This document shows, one piece after another, positions 15,462 to 23,710 of a stretch of DNA of 41,091 nt (its first letter is position 1; each line of letters opens with the position of its first letter). A program made the translations under genes and the position numbers. Source of the DNA: Microvirgula aerodenitrificans DSM 15089 (GTDB lineage Bacteria; Pseudomonadota; Gammaproteobacteria; Burkholderiales; Aquaspirillaceae); NCBI RefSeq assembly GCF_000620105.1, contig NZ_JHVK01000026.1, positions 1-41,091 on the forward strand, written 5' to 3'. The notes beneath the pieces were generated by a model. The model was not told the origin of the DNA and made no database searches. It saw only the letters and a list, made by a program, of their open reading frames with translations.

Positions 15462-16076
15462 TCAGCCGAAGCTCGACAGCAGATGCCAGGCGGTCGCGCA
15501 CATGATCACGCCGACCATCGAGTCCAGCACCCGCCAGCTGAACGGCCGCGCAAACAGCAGCGCCAGCCGGCCGGCGAAAAATCCCAGCCCGCCGAACCAG
15601 CACACGGCCGTGGTGACGCACCCCAGCCAGTATGAAGGCAGCGCCTCGCTGAAACGGCTCGACACCGCGCCCATCAGCACCACGGTATCGAGGTAGACGT
15701 ACGGATTCAGCAGCGTGAACGCCATGGCGGCGAGGATGGCGCCGCGCCGCGTGGTCTGCACACTGCCACCGGTCTGCAGCGAGCTGGCTTTCATCGCCGA
15801 GCGGAACGAGCGGAAACCGTACAGCGCCAGGAACGCCGCCCCGCCCCAGGTGGCGATGCGGATCAGCATCGGCTGGCTGCTGATAAAGGCGCCCAGCCCG
15901 GCCACGCCCAGCGTGATCAGCAGGATGTCGCACAGGATGCATACCGTGACGATGGCCACGATCTGTGCCCGGGCGATGCCCTGCTTGAGGACGAAGGTAT
16001 TCTGCGGACCGATCGCGACCAGCAGGCCCAGTGCGATGGTCAGCCCGGAAAAGAAGGCCGGAAAGTGGAACGACAT
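15462..16076 (-). CDS. LysE/ArgO-family basic amino-acid exporter (copy 1)
   Basis: A 204-residue inner-membrane exporter with about six helices. Family motifs are GLLVAIGPQNTFVLKQGI near the N-terminus and AMAFTLLNPYVYLDTVVLMG in the middle. The family exports arginine, lysine or canavanine under ArgP/LysG control, and argP lies directly upstream on the same strand, 57 bases away. The ATG at 16076 is chosen over a TTG at 16091. TTGAC-N11-GTCAA (16104-16124) lies just upstream and is a plausible LysR-type operator. A second, diverged family member sits on the other side of argP. Confidence 0.92.
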   Translation of the reverse strand: MSFHFPAFFSGLTIALGLLVAIGPQNTFVLKQGIARAQIVAIVTVCILCDILLITLGVAGLGAFISSQPMLIRIATWGGAAFLALYGFRSFRSAMKASSLQTGGSVQTTRRGAILAAMAFTLLNPYVYLDTVVLMGAVSSRFSEALPSYWLGCVTTAVCWFGGLGFFAGRLALLFARPFSWRVLDSMVGVIMCATAWHLLSSFG

Positions 16077-16103
16077 GGATGACACAGCCAAACGACAAAT
16101 GAA

Positions 16104-16124
16104 TTGACGCTTATTCTATGTCAA
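16104..16124 (-). promoter_or_regulatory. Inverted repeat upstream of exporter copy 1, possible ArgP operator
   Basis: ttgac and gtcaa are separated by exactly 11 bases, the spacing of LysR-type boxes. A TAGAAT -10-like box lies inside on the minus strand. It falls in the gap between argP's stop and the exporter start. Confidence 0.4.
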
Positions 16125-16133
16125 AGCCCGGTT

Positions 16134-17024
16134 TCAGGGCACCAGCCTGGCGCGCGCCTCGGCCACCAGCGCACCGGAAAACCGCGCCAGCCGCGGCGCC
16201 TGCAGTGCCCAGCAGTGCCAGTGCAGCGTCACCTGCGGCGGTACGTCCGGCAGCAGGTCGACCAGCTCGCCGCTGGCCAGCAGGCTGGCCACCTGCAGCT
16301 CCGGCGTCAGTCCGTAGCCGATGCCGGCGCATACCACATCGAGCAGGCTGGGTACCGAGGGCACGATCGAGTGCGGGAAATCACCGGGGCCGATGCCGTA
16401 GCGCGATTCAAGAAAGCCGAGGTGCATGGTATCGCGGCGGTTGAAGATGACCGCCGGCGCCCGGGTAAACTGACGGCGGTCGACACCGTCGGCGAAATAG
16501 CGCGCAGCAAAGTCCGGGGTGGCGATGCAGCGGTAGCGCATCACCCCCAGCCGCTCGCTGACGCAACCGGTCGGCGGGGTATCGGCGCTGGTCACGCAGC
16601 CGATCACGTCGCCGTTTTTCAGCAATGACAGCGTGTGCCCCTCGTCATCCAGCGTCATCTGCATCAGCAGCCGCTCGCGCAGCACGACATCGGTGACCGC
16701 GTCGAGAAACCAGCTCGCCAGCGAGTCGGCATTGACCGCGATCGGCAGCGTCATCCAGCCGTCGCCGGCCTCTTCGGTCAGTTCGCTTTCCAGTTCCCCT
16801 TCCAGCACGCCGACCTGGCGTACATGGCGCAGCAGCCGGTGCCCGGCGGCGGTGGCCCGCACCGGGGTGCTGCGCACCAGCAGCATCTGGCCGAAGCGCT
16901 CTTCCAGCTGGCGGATGCGCTGCGACACCGCCGACGGCGTGATGCACAGCACGCGCGCCGCCTTCTCGAAACTGCCTTCCGCCAGCACGGCCTGCAGCGC
17001 GTCCAGCAATTTGTAATCCAGCAT
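16134..17024 (-). CDS. argP: LysR-type regulator ArgP (LysG/IciA)
   Basis: Transcriptional activator that senses arginine/lysine and switches on amino-acid exporter genes. The 296-residue product starts MLDYKLLDALQAVLAEGSFEKAA and continues through ITPSAVSQRIRQLEE, the ArgP-type winged helix-turn-helix. The effector domain carries VNADSLASWFLDA and the C-terminal HWHCWALQAP block seen in this subfamily; the length is normal. Exporter copy 1 follows on the same strand, and exporter copy 2 is divergent, 101 bases from the argP start. The shared gap holds two inverted repeats suited to LysR-family binding. Confidence 0.93.
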   Translation of the reverse strand: MLDYKLLDALQAVLAEGSFEKAARVLCITPSAVSQRIRQLEERFGQMLLVRSTPVRATAAGHRLLRHVRQVGVLEGELESELTEEAGDGWMTLPIAVNADSLASWFLDAVTDVVLRERLLMQMTLDDEGHTLSLLKNGDVIGCVTSADTPPTGCVSERLGVMRYRCIATPDFAARYFADGVDRRQFTRAPAVIFNRRDTMHLGFLESRYGIGPGDFPHSIVPSVPSLLDVVCAGIGYGLTPELQVASLLASGELVDLLPDVPPQVTLHWHCWALQAPRLARFSGALVAEARARLVP

Positions 17025-17033
17025 CCTGAATTT

Positions 17034-17070
17034 TTCTAACGAAGATGTAGAACAATGAATTTTACTTCAT
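17034..17070 (+). promoter_or_regulatory. argP-argO intergenic operator candidates
   Basis: Two inverted repeats: TTCTA-N9-TAGAA (17034-17052) and ATGAA-N6-TTCAT (17055-17070). They lie in the AT-rich divergent gap in the position expected for LysR-type recognition and activation sites. Binding is inferred. Confidence 0.4.
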
Positions 17071-17125
17071 ACCATGAGAAAAGATACCGTAGTGGCAATC
17101 GAACTGCTTGTTACAGGACTTCATC

Positions 17126-17737
17126 ATGATTCCCAACTGGATGCCGGCCATCGAGGGCTTTGCCATCGGCCTGAGCATGATCATCCCCATCGGCGCGCAG
17201 AATGCCTTTGTGCTGTCCAACGGCATTCGTCGCCGTCACCGGCTGCCGATTGCCCTGTCCTGCGCGGTCTCCGACATGCTGCTGATCGGTCTTGGCGTCG
17301 CCGGGGCTGGTGCCCTGATCTCGTCGCATCCGCTGCTGGTCGACATTGCCCGCTGGGGCGGCGTGGCCTTTCTGCTCTGGTACGGGCTGGCGACACTGAA
17401 GCGCGCCTGGCAGGGCGAGTCGATGCGGCTGGAAGGCGATGACGGCCGCACGCTGGGCATGGTGCTGCTGACCACGCTGGCCGTGACCTGGCTGAACCCG
17501 CACGTGTATCTGGATACGGTGGTGCTGCTCGGCGGGCTGGCCGCGCAACAGCCGGACCACAGCCGTTACCTGTTCGGTGCCGGCGCCATCAGCGCGTCAT
17601 TCGTCTGGTTCTTCTCGCTCGCCTACGGCGCCCGGCTGCTGGCCCCGCTGTTCACTCGCCCGGCGGCATGGCGGGTGCTCGATCTGGCGGTGGCCACGAT
17701 CATGTTCGCGCTGGCGGCAAGACTGGTTCTGGGCTGA
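17126..17737 (+). CDS. argO: LysE/ArgO-family basic amino-acid exporter (copy 2)
   Basis: A 203-residue inner-membrane exporter with about six hydrophobic helices and the motifs MIIPIGAQNAFVLSNGIRR and LAVTWLNPHVYLDTVVLLG. It is divergent from argP, the classical argP-argO arrangement. The ATG at 17126 has AGGA seven bases upstream and is preferred over a TTG at 17108. It differs clearly from copy 1, so the pair is an older duplication or separate acquisitions, possibly with different substrates such as arginine versus lysine. Which copy is the functional ArgO is not decidable here. Confidence 0.92.
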   Translation: MIPNWMPAIEGFAIGLSMIIPIGAQNAFVLSNGIRRRHRLPIALSCAVSDMLLIGLGVAGAGALISSHPLLVDIARWGGVAFLLWYGLATLKRAWQGESMRLEGDDGRTLGMVLLTTLAVTWLNPHVYLDTVVLLGGLAAQQPDHSRYLFGAGAISASFVWFFSLAYGARLLAPLFTRPAAWRVLDLAVATIMFALAARLVLG

Positions 17738-17744
17738 AACGACG

Positions 17745-18482
17745 CTACTTGACCGCGCTGACTGCGTCCAGCGGCAGGAACTGCAGCAGCGGCGCGCCGA
17801 GCAGACCCTGCACGTAATTGATGAAACCGCGCCGGGTGGACTCGTCGGCCAGTTCGGCCAGCAGTTCCAGCCGGCCGATGACCCGGCCGAACTCGCGCTC
17901 GAACGACAGGTTGCTGCCGGCCAAGCCGATTTCGTTCGACAGCAGCAGCGGCTTGCCGTCGGGACCGGTCCGGTTCGACAGCATCCATACCGCCACCTGC
18001 ACATTGAACGAGGCATTGGCGACCCGCTGCGCGTCGAGACCGTTGACCAGGTACAGCGAGCGCCGGCCACCGTACAGCTCGGTCAGCATCGTGCCGAGGC
18101 CGTAGATCAGCGCACCGGCACGGTCGCCGCCATAGCCGGCATCGAATGCGCGCAGCAAGGCACCGACCGAGCGCGCCTGACCGAGCGCGGGCAACGGCTG
18201 GCCGTCGCGCACCGCCGTCATCACCGCGCGGACGGCGGCCTCGCGGCTGGCGGCGCCGCTTTTCTTCCACTCGGCCGGATTGCGCCGGTACAGCTTGTCG
18301 AGCAGCAGTGCCAGACTGTCCAGATTGTCGCGCATGACCAGGTTGGCGACCCGGTTCGCATCGCTCTGCGCCACTTCCCCGACCGAAAACCGGTCCCCGT
18401 TGACCGGTTTCTGTACCGGGGCGCCGGCACAGGCGACCAGCAGCAGCGACATCAGCGCGGCGAGCGGTCGCCGGGGCGGCAT
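17745..18482 (-). CDS. Uncharacterised lipoprotein
   Basis: A 245-residue protein from the ATG at 18482, with a lipoprotein signal peptide: MPPRRPLAALMSLLLVAC, lipobox LVAC with the acylated cysteine at residue 18. The mature part is mostly helical (ANRVANLVMRDNLDSLALLLDKLYRRNP, shown in part) with a glycine-rich GYGGDRAGALIYGLGTML segment. A GTG at 18494 would overlap the prmB stop as GTGA, so translational coupling is also possible. It is the last gene of the recA-recX-prmB run. Function unknown; I recognise no catalytic motif. Confidence 0.75.
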   Translation of the reverse strand: MPPRRPLAALMSLLLVACAGAPVQKPVNGDRFSVGEVAQSDANRVANLVMRDNLDSLALLLDKLYRRNPAEWKKSGAASREAAVRAVMTAVRDGQPLPALGQARSVGALLRAFDAGYGGDRAGALIYGLGTMLTELYGGRRSLYLVNGLDAQRVANASFNVQVAVWMLSNRTGPDGKPLLLSNEIGLAGSNLSFEREFGRVIGRLELLAELADESTRRGFINYVQGLLGAPLLQFLPLDAVSAVK

Positions 18483-18490
18483 GGCCGGCC

Positions 18491-19396
18491 TCACAGGCCG
18501 CCGGTGACCAGGTCTTCCCGCGTCAGCAGGAACACGAAGCCGTCACCGCCCGAGGTGTCGAGCCAGGTGAAGGTCAGGGCCGGGTACAACGCTTCCAGGA
18601 CATCGCGGTTATGGCCGATTTCGACCACCAGCACCCCGAACGGGTTCAGGAAATGCGTTGCCTGTTCAAGAATGGCCCGGGTCGCATCGAGGCCGTCCTC
18701 GCCGGAGCCGAGCGCCAGTTCCGGTTCTTTCAGATACTCATCCGGCAGCGCGGCCACCGATTCGGCATCGACATACGGCGGGTTCGACACGATCAGGTCA
18801 TAGCGGTTGCCGGCCACGCCGGCCCACAGATCGCTCTCGATCGGCGTGACCCGCTGTTCCAGCCCGTAGCGTTCGATATTCAGCGTGGCCACGTCGAGCG
18901 CGTCGGTCGACAGGTCGACGGCATCGACCTCGGCATCCGGATACGCATCGGCCAGCAGGATGGCCAGGCAGCCGGAGCCGGTGCACAGGTCGAGGGCGCG
19001 ATGGACCAGTTCCGGATGCTCGATCCACGGCGACAGGCCGTCCGGCAGCAGTTCGGCGATAAACGAGCGCGGCACGATGACCCGCTCGTCGATATAGAAG
19101 TCGTGCCCGGCCAGCCACGCTTCGCGGGTCAGGTAGGCAGCCGGCACGCGTTCACTCACCCGCCGTTCGAGAATGTCGAGCGCATCGTTGAGCTCGGACG
19201 GCAGCAGCCGGGCATCGAGCAGGGCATCGAAGCGGTCGATCGGCAGGTGCAGCGTGTGCGCAATCAGGTAGGCCGCCTCGTCCCAGGCGTTATCGGTGCC
19301 GTGGCCGAAAAACAGCCCGGCCTCGGTAAAGCGCGACATGGCGAAACGCAGCAGGTCGCGCGGGGTCTTCAGGTGTTGGCGGGCAATATCGAACAT
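18491..19396 (-). CDS. prmB: Ribosomal protein uL3 glutamine methyltransferase
   Basis: S-adenosylmethionine-dependent N5-methylation of a glutamine in ribosomal protein uL3. The 301-residue product has an N-terminal helical substrate domain, then the SAM-binding LDLCTGSGCLAILLA motif near residue 137 and the catalytic VSNPPYVDAE (NPPY) motif. VPRSFIAELLP is the PrmB-type replacement for the corresponding PrmC segment. The ATG at 19396 has AGGA nearby and is preferred over a non-conserved in-frame extension to 19570. It lies 29 bases after recX and just before the lipoprotein gene. Confidence 0.93.
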   Translation of the reverse strand: MFDIARQHLKTPRDLLRFAMSRFTEAGLFFGHGTDNAWDEAAYLIAHTLHLPIDRFDALLDARLLPSELNDALDILERRVSERVPAAYLTREAWLAGHDFYIDERVIVPRSFIAELLPDGLSPWIEHPELVHRALDLCTGSGCLAILLADAYPDAEVDAVDLSTDALDVATLNIERYGLEQRVTPIESDLWAGVAGNRYDLIVSNPPYVDAESVAALPDEYLKEPELALGSGEDGLDATRAILEQATHFLNPFGVLVVEIGHNRDVLEALYPALTFTWLDTSGGDGFVFLLTREDLVTGGL

Positions 19397-19425
19397 GGGG
19401 GGTCCTGTTGTGGGGCGGGCGGGGT

Positions 19426-19884
19426 TCAGGCGTCGCCGACATCGTCCAGGTCGATGTCGCGCAGGGCCTTCCGGATCACGCCGAGGTCGAATCCACGCCC
19501 GGCCAGAAAGCGGATCTGCCGGGCCTTTTCCTGCAGGTTTTCCGGTAGCGTACCGAATTTCTTCAGCCACAGCGCGCGGGCGCGCGCGACTTCGCTGTCC
19601 CCGATGCCGTCCAGCGCGTCGCGGATGGTGTCGTCATCGACCCCGCGCGACGCCAGATCATGCCGCAGGCGACGCGCGCCATGCTGGGTGACCTTGCTGT
19701 TGACCCAGGCTTCGGCAAAGCGGGCGTCGGACAGATGGCGGATTTCGGTCAGTTCGTCCAGCAGCGCATCGAGCTGCGCTTCACTGTCGGCGTGCGGCGC
19801 CAGTTTCCTGCGCAGCTCGGCGCGGGACATTTCCCGGCGGGACAGCAGCGCATAGGCGCGGGATTTCAGCGAGGGTTCGGACAT
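19426..19884 (-). CDS. recX: Regulatory protein RecX
   Basis: Binds RecA filaments and restrains recombinase activity. The 152-residue product starts MSEPSLKSRAYALLSRREMS and contains the three-helix repeats typical of RecX (ELRRKL, FAEAWVNSKVTQHGARRLRHDL, RGFDLGVIRKAL). The start at 19884 is chosen over an upstream ATG at 19926 because SLKSRAYALLS is the conserved N-terminus. It follows recA on the same strand with an intrinsic-terminator-like hairpin between, so its expression probably depends on partial read-through from recA. Confidence 0.92.
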   Translation of the reverse strand: MSEPSLKSRAYALLSRREMSRAELRRKLAPHADSEAQLDALLDELTEIRHLSDARFAEAWVNSKVTQHGARRLRHDLASRGVDDDTIRDALDGIGDSEVARARALWLKKFGTLPENLQEKARQIRFLAGRGFDLGVIRKALRDIDLDDVGDA

Positions 19885-19929
19885 GGCGGCTATGGCATCG
19901 GGCGGCGCCCGCCGCGGGCGGGCCATGGA

Positions 19930-19962
19930 AACAAAGCGCCACGAGGATTGCGCCTCGTGGCG
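19930..19962 (-). terminator. recA-recX intergenic terminator
   Basis: cgccacgagg (19937-19946) and cctcgtggcg (19953-19962) make a perfect 10-bp stem with a six-base loop. On the minus strand it is followed by CTTTGTTT, a weak U-tract. Escherichia coli has an equivalent leaky terminator that keeps RecX below RecA. Confidence 0.75.
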
Positions 19963-20008
19963 TCGTCAGACTGGCGACAGCGGCGGCGCACCAGGGCGCC
20001 GGCCGGTG

Positions 20009-21079
20009 TCAGGCGTCGCTGTCTTCCGACAGGGCCGCTTCAGCCCGCTCTTCGTCCGTCGGGGCGAAGGCAGGTGCCGCACTCGCGCCGATGCCGACGG
20101 CGGTACGGATCTTCTGCTCGATCTCGCGGGCAATGGTCGGGTTTTCCTTCAGCCATTCGCGCGAATTGTCCTTGCCCTGGCCGATCTTGGAGCCGTTGTA
20201 GCTGTACCAGGCGCCGGACTTCTCGACGAACTTGTGCTCGACGCCGAGTTCGATGATCTCGCCCTCGCGCGAAATGCCCTCGCCGTACAGGATGTCGAAC
20301 GAAGCCTGGCGGAACGGCGGGCTGACCTTGTTCTTCACCACCTTGACGCGGGTTTCGTTGCCGACGATCTCGTCGCCCTTCTTGATACCGCCGGTACGGC
20401 GGATATCGAGACGCACGGACGCGTAGAACTTCAGCGCATTGCCGCCGGTAGTGGTTTCCGGGTTGCCGAACATCACGCCGATCTTCATGCGGATCTGGTT
20501 GATGAAGATCACCAGGGTGTTGGTGCGCTTGATGTTGCCGGTCAGCTTGCGCAGCGCCTGGCTCATCAGTCGCGCCTGCAGGCCGACGTGGCTGTCGCCC
20601 ATCTCGCCTTCGATTTCGGCCTTCGGCACCAGCGCGGCGACCGAGTCGACGACGATGATGTCGACGCCGCCGGAACGCACCAGCATGTCGCAGATTTCCA
20701 GCGCCTGCTCACCGGTGTCCGGCTGCGAGATCAGCAGGTCATCGACCTTGACGCCGAGCTTGTTGGCGTAGGACGGGTCCAGCGCGTTTTCGGCATCGAT
20801 ATAGGCGCAGGTGCCGCCCAGCTTTTGTGCTTCGGCCACCACCTGCAGACACAGCGTGGTCTTGCCGGACGATTCCGGACCGTAGATTTCGACCACGCGG
20901 CCGCGCGGCAGGCCGCCAACGCCAAGCGCCAGGTCAAGACCGAGCGAACCGGTGGAAATGACCTGAATGTTGTCGGTCACCTGGGTTTCGTTCATGCGCA
21001 TGATCGAACCCTTGCCGAACTGCTTCTCGATCTGGGCGAGCGCAGCGGACAGGGCTTTTTGCTTGTCGTTATCGGCCAT
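20009..21079 (-). CDS. recA: Recombinase RecA
   Basis: Forms filaments on single-stranded DNA, catalyses strand exchange and promotes LexA self-cleavage where LexA exists. The 356-residue product has Walker [10 protein letters not shown] at 67-75, Walker B in [12 protein letters not shown], loop L1 [22 protein letters not shown] (in part) and L2 [22 protein letters not shown] (in part), and an acidic C-terminus ending EDSDA. GGAGAC precedes the start and a GATAAT -10 box lies about 40 bases upstream. I found no clear CTG-N10-CAG LexA operator in the short upstream gap. Confidence 0.98.
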   Translation of the reverse strand: MADNDKQKALSAALAQIEKQFGKGSIMRMNETQVTDNIQVISTGSLGLDLALGVGGLPRGRVVEIYGPESSGKTTLCLQVVAEAQKLGGTCAYIDAENALDPSYANKLGVKVDDLLISQPDTGEQALEICDMLVRSGGVDIIVVDSVAALVPKAEIEGEMGDSHVGLQARLMSQALRKLTGNIKRTNTLVIFINQIRMKIGVMFGNPETTTGGNALKFYASVRLDIRRTGGIKKGDEIVGNETRVKVVKNKVSPPFRQASFDILYGEGISREGEIIELGVEHKFVEKSGAWYSYNGSKIGQGKDNSREWLKENPTIAREIEQKIRTAVGIGASAAPAFAPTDEERAEAALSEDSDA

Positions 21080-21153
21080 TTCGGCGAGTCTCCAATGAGT
21101 CGGTTTAGTCGGGACGGATTATCGCATAGCCACCACCCGGCACGGAAAAAACC

Positions 21154-21163
21154 GGGGGGGGGG
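21154..21163. repeat. Homopolymer of ten G upstream of recA
   Basis: Ten consecutive G on the plus strand (C10 on the recA coding strand), followed on the recA strand by GGTTTTTT and then the recA promoter. It sits between the liuC-like gene and recA. Such tracts slip during replication and sequencing; here it lies about 30 bases upstream of the -10 box. Confidence 0.8.
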
Positions 21164-21173
21164 AACAATGCAT

Positions 21174-21199
21174 GACGGCGACCGTCGCCGGTCGCCGTC
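21174..21199 (-). terminator. Hairpin after the liuC-like gene
   Basis: gacggcgacc and ggtcgccgtc form a perfect 10-bp stem with a six-base loop, 18 bases past the stop codon. No U-tract follows directly, so it is either a weak terminator or an mRNA 3'-end stabiliser. Confidence 0.45.
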
Positions 21200-21217
21200 C
21201 GGATGAAAACGGAACGC

Positions 21218-22003
21218 TTACGCGAGCCAGTCCGGCTTGCGCTTGTCGAGGAAGGCCGACAGCCCTTCCTTGCCCTCGGCACTGGAGCGGACATCGGCGA
21301 TGCGGTTGGTGGTCATCTCGATCAGCGTGCCGTCGATCGGCTGCGCATAGACATCCGCCACCAGTCGCTTGGCCGCCGTCATCGCCGCCGGGCCGTTGTG
21401 CAGCACCTGCTCGACGAACAGTCCGATCGTGCTGTCGAGCTCGTCGCGCTCGACCACCTTGTGCACCAGCCCCAGGCGTTGCGCCTTGCCGGCGTTGAAG
21501 CGTTCGGCGGTCATGAAATAGCGTCGCGCCGCGCTGGCGCCGATCGAGCGCACGATATACGGCGAGATGACCGACGGGATCAGGCCGAGTTTGACCTCGG
21601 AGAAGCAGAACAGGGCATCGGACACCGCCACGGCGATGTCGCAGCAGGCGATCAGCCCGGTACCGCCGCCGAAGGCCGAGCCCTGCACGCGGGCAATGGT
21701 CGGCATGCGCAGCGTATCCAGCCGCTGCATCAGCGCAGCCAGATAGGTGGCATCGCGCAGGTTCTCGTCCCGCGAGTAACCGGCCATGCGACGCATCCAG
21801 TTGATGTCGGCGCCGGCGGAGAAGCTGATGCCGGTGCCGGTCAGCACCAGCACGCGCACCGCCGGGTCGGCATCGATCTCCTCCAGCTTGGCGGTCAGCG
21901 CCTGGATCAGCGCGTCATCGAACGCGTTGTGCAGCTCCTGGCGGTCCAGCGCCAGCGTAGCCACGCCGCGCGTATCCAGGGAGTAGAGGATGGCGTCGTT
22001 CAT
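21218..22003 (-). CDS. liuC: Enoyl-CoA hydratase family, probably methylglutaconyl-CoA hydratase
   Basis: Would hydrate 3-methylglutaconyl-CoA to HMG-CoA in leucine breakdown. The 261-residue crotonase-fold protein has the oxyanion segments FSAGADINWMRRMAGY and GSAFGGGTGLIACCD, then SEVKLGLIPSVISPYIVRSIG and ARRYFMTAERF. The VISPYIV-IG-ARRYFMTAERF run resembles Pseudomonas LiuC. As in that subgroup, the first hydratase glutamate is absent (GTG after GGG), while the SEVKLG glutamate is present. No other leucine-catabolism genes are adjacent, so the specific name is likely rather than certain. Confidence 0.8.
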   Translation of the reverse strand: MNDAILYSLDTRGVATLALDRQELHNAFDDALIQALTAKLEEIDADPAVRVLVLTGTGISFSAGADINWMRRMAGYSRDENLRDATYLAALMQRLDTLRMPTIARVQGSAFGGGTGLIACCDIAVAVSDALFCFSEVKLGLIPSVISPYIVRSIGASAARRYFMTAERFNAGKAQRLGLVHKVVERDELDSTIGLFVEQVLHNGPAAMTAAKRLVADVYAQPIDGTLIEMTTNRIADVRSSAEGKEGLSAFLDKRKPDWLA

Positions 22004-22156
22004 GAATCAGGTTTCCTTGCAATCGGGAGTCGAATGATCATTGTAGCCCCCGCCACGTTCCGTGCAGATGACAGGCGGGTGGCCGGCACGGTACGCAGCG
22101 GGAAAAACCGGCTGTTGATGCAGAATTGAGACAGCTCGGCGTGATTTCAGATGTCG

Positions 22157-22654
22157 TCATCCCCGAACATAGTGCACGTAGCGCCAGCCCAGGCCATCGC
22201 TCTCGCGGCGCAGGGTTTCCGATTCGGCCGGCTGCCACACCGCCGGATCGAGCGACGGGAAATGGGCATCCCCCGGATAGTCGGCATCGATTTCGGTCAG
22301 GAAGATTTCGTCAGTACGCGACAGCGCCTGCCGGTACAGCTCGGCCCCGCCGATCAGCATCGCTTCGTCGGCGCCGGTCTCCCCCGCCGCCTCGAGGGCC
22401 GCATCCAGCGACAGGACGACAGTCACGCCGTCAGCCTGCCAGTCCGGGTTGCGGGTCACCACGATATTGGTCCGCCCCGGCAGCGGTCGTCCGATGGACT
22501 CGAAGGTCTTGCGGCCCATGATCACCGGCTTGCCGAGCGTGACGCGTTTGAAATGCGCCAGGTCTTCCGGCAGGTGCCACGGCAGCCGGTTGTCGAGCCC
22601 GATCACGCCGTTGCGCGCACGCGCCGCCACCATGGCCAGACGGGGGGCGCTCAT
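22157..22654 (-). CDS. folA: Dihydrofolate reductase
   Basis: Reduces dihydrofolate to tetrahydrofolate with NADPH. The 165-residue product shows [28 protein letters not shown] (in part), with the Met20-loop LPWHLPEDL, then [24 protein letters not shown] (in part) and IGGAELY for cofactor binding. The ATG at 22654 overlaps the thyA stop as ATGA, so the two are translationally coupled: ThyA makes dihydrofolate and FolA recycles it. The 153 bases downstream, to the liuC-like start, hold nothing I can identify. Confidence 0.96.
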   Translation of the reverse strand: MSAPRLAMVAARARNGVIGLDNRLPWHLPEDLAHFKRVTLGKPVIMGRKTFESIGRPLPGRTNIVVTRNPDWQADGVTVVLSLDAALEAAGETGADEAMLIGGAELYRQALSRTDEIFLTEIDADYPGDAHFPSLDPAVWQPAESETLRRESDGLGWRYVHYVRG

Positions 22655-23445
22655 ACGGCGACCTCGGCCTTGATGTGCGGATGCGGGTCGTAGTCGACCA
22701 GCTCGATATCGTCGAAGGTAAACGCGAACAAGTCTTTCACCTCGGGGTTCAGACGCAGGGTGGGCAGCGGACGTGGTTCGCGCGACAGCTGCAGTTCGGC
22801 CTGCGGCAGGTGGTTCAGATAGAGGTGGGCATCGCCCAGCGTGTGGATGAATTCGCCTGCTTGCAGCCCGCACACCTGCGCCACCATCAGCGTCAGCAGC
22901 GCATAGCTGGCGATATTGAACGGAACGCCCAGAAAGATGTCGGCCGAACGCTGGTACAACTGGCACGACAGCTTGCCGTCCGCCACGTAGAACTGGAACA
23001 GCGCGTGGCATGGCGGCAAGGCCATGTCGTCGACCAGTGCCGGGTTCCATGCACTGACGATCAGTCGCCGGCTGTCCGGGTTGCGCCGGATCTGCTCGAC
23101 CACATTGGCGATCTGGTCGATATGGCGGCCATCCGGCGCCGGCCAGCTGCGCCACTGGTAGCCATAGACCGGACCGAGGTCGCCGTTCTCGTCGGCCCAC
23201 TCGTCCCAGATGCGCACGCCGTTCTGCTGCAGGTAGGCAATATTCGTATCCCCACGCAAGAACCATAGCAGCTCATGAATGATAGAGCGCAGGTGAAGTT
23301 TCTTGGTGGTGACCATCGGGAAACCGGCGGCGAGGTCGTAACGCATCTGCCAGCCGAACACCGAGCGCGTGCCGGTGCCGGTGCGGTCGGTCTTGAGGTT
23401 GCCGTGTTCAAGGACATGGCGCATCAGATCGAGATAAGGCTTCAT
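22651..23445 (-). CDS. thyA: Thymidylate synthase
   Basis: Methylates dUMP to dTMP using methylenetetrahydrofolate, yielding dihydrofolate. The 264-residue product matches the Escherichia coli length exactly. The catalytic Cys146 is in [12 protein letters not shown], with [12 protein letters not shown] near the N-terminus, [10 protein letters not shown] for phosphate binding and [18 protein letters not shown]. It is the first gene of a thyA-folA pair with a four-base overlap. Upstream is the divergent flagellar operon. Confidence 0.98.
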   Translation of the reverse strand: MKPYLDLMRHVLEHGNLKTDRTGTGTRSVFGWQMRYDLAAGFPMVTTKKLHLRSIIHELLWFLRGDTNIAYLQQNGVRIWDEWADENGDLGPVYGYQWRSWPAPDGRHIDQIANVVEQIRRNPDSRRLIVSAWNPALVDDMALPPCHALFQFYVADGKLSCQLYQRSADIFLGVPFNIASYALLTLMVAQVCGLQAGEFIHTLGDAHLYLNHLPQAELQLSREPRPLPTLRLNPEVKDLFAFTFDDIELVDYDPHPHIKAEVAV

Positions 23446-23710
23446 GGCTCACTGCCCAGCGGAAAACCGGTTACTGTAGCCGGCCTGCGGCCATCACGCC
23501 ATCCCCTGCAGACAGGAGAGATGTTGTTACCCCCTGCCCGGCCTGGATGCAGCCAGAGTGCTGATAAAATTTAAGATCATTCCTACATATTTTCTGGATT
23601 TGACACATTAATGTTTGCTTAACCCCTCACCATCGCCAGGAAATATCCTGACCCTTGCGTGATACAATTCGCGCTCACATTCATTTACAAAACCTTGACC
23701 AACGATTGCC
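23446..23710. promoter_or_regulatory. thyA-flhB divergent intergenic region with palindrome
   Basis: AT-rich compared with its flanks. It contains TTGACA at 23600-23605 without a well-spaced -10, the perfect palindrome CAGGA-AATA-TCCTG at 23637-23650, and TACAAT (23663-23668), about 40 bases before flhB. The palindrome sits 12 bases upstream of that -10, where an operator for the flagellar operon would lie. I see no sigma-54 (GG-N10-GC) or sigma-28 promoter. Confidence 0.4.

Noticed and set aside
21080-21170. LexA box upstream of recA
   Set aside because: No CTG-N10-CAG palindrome in the gap.
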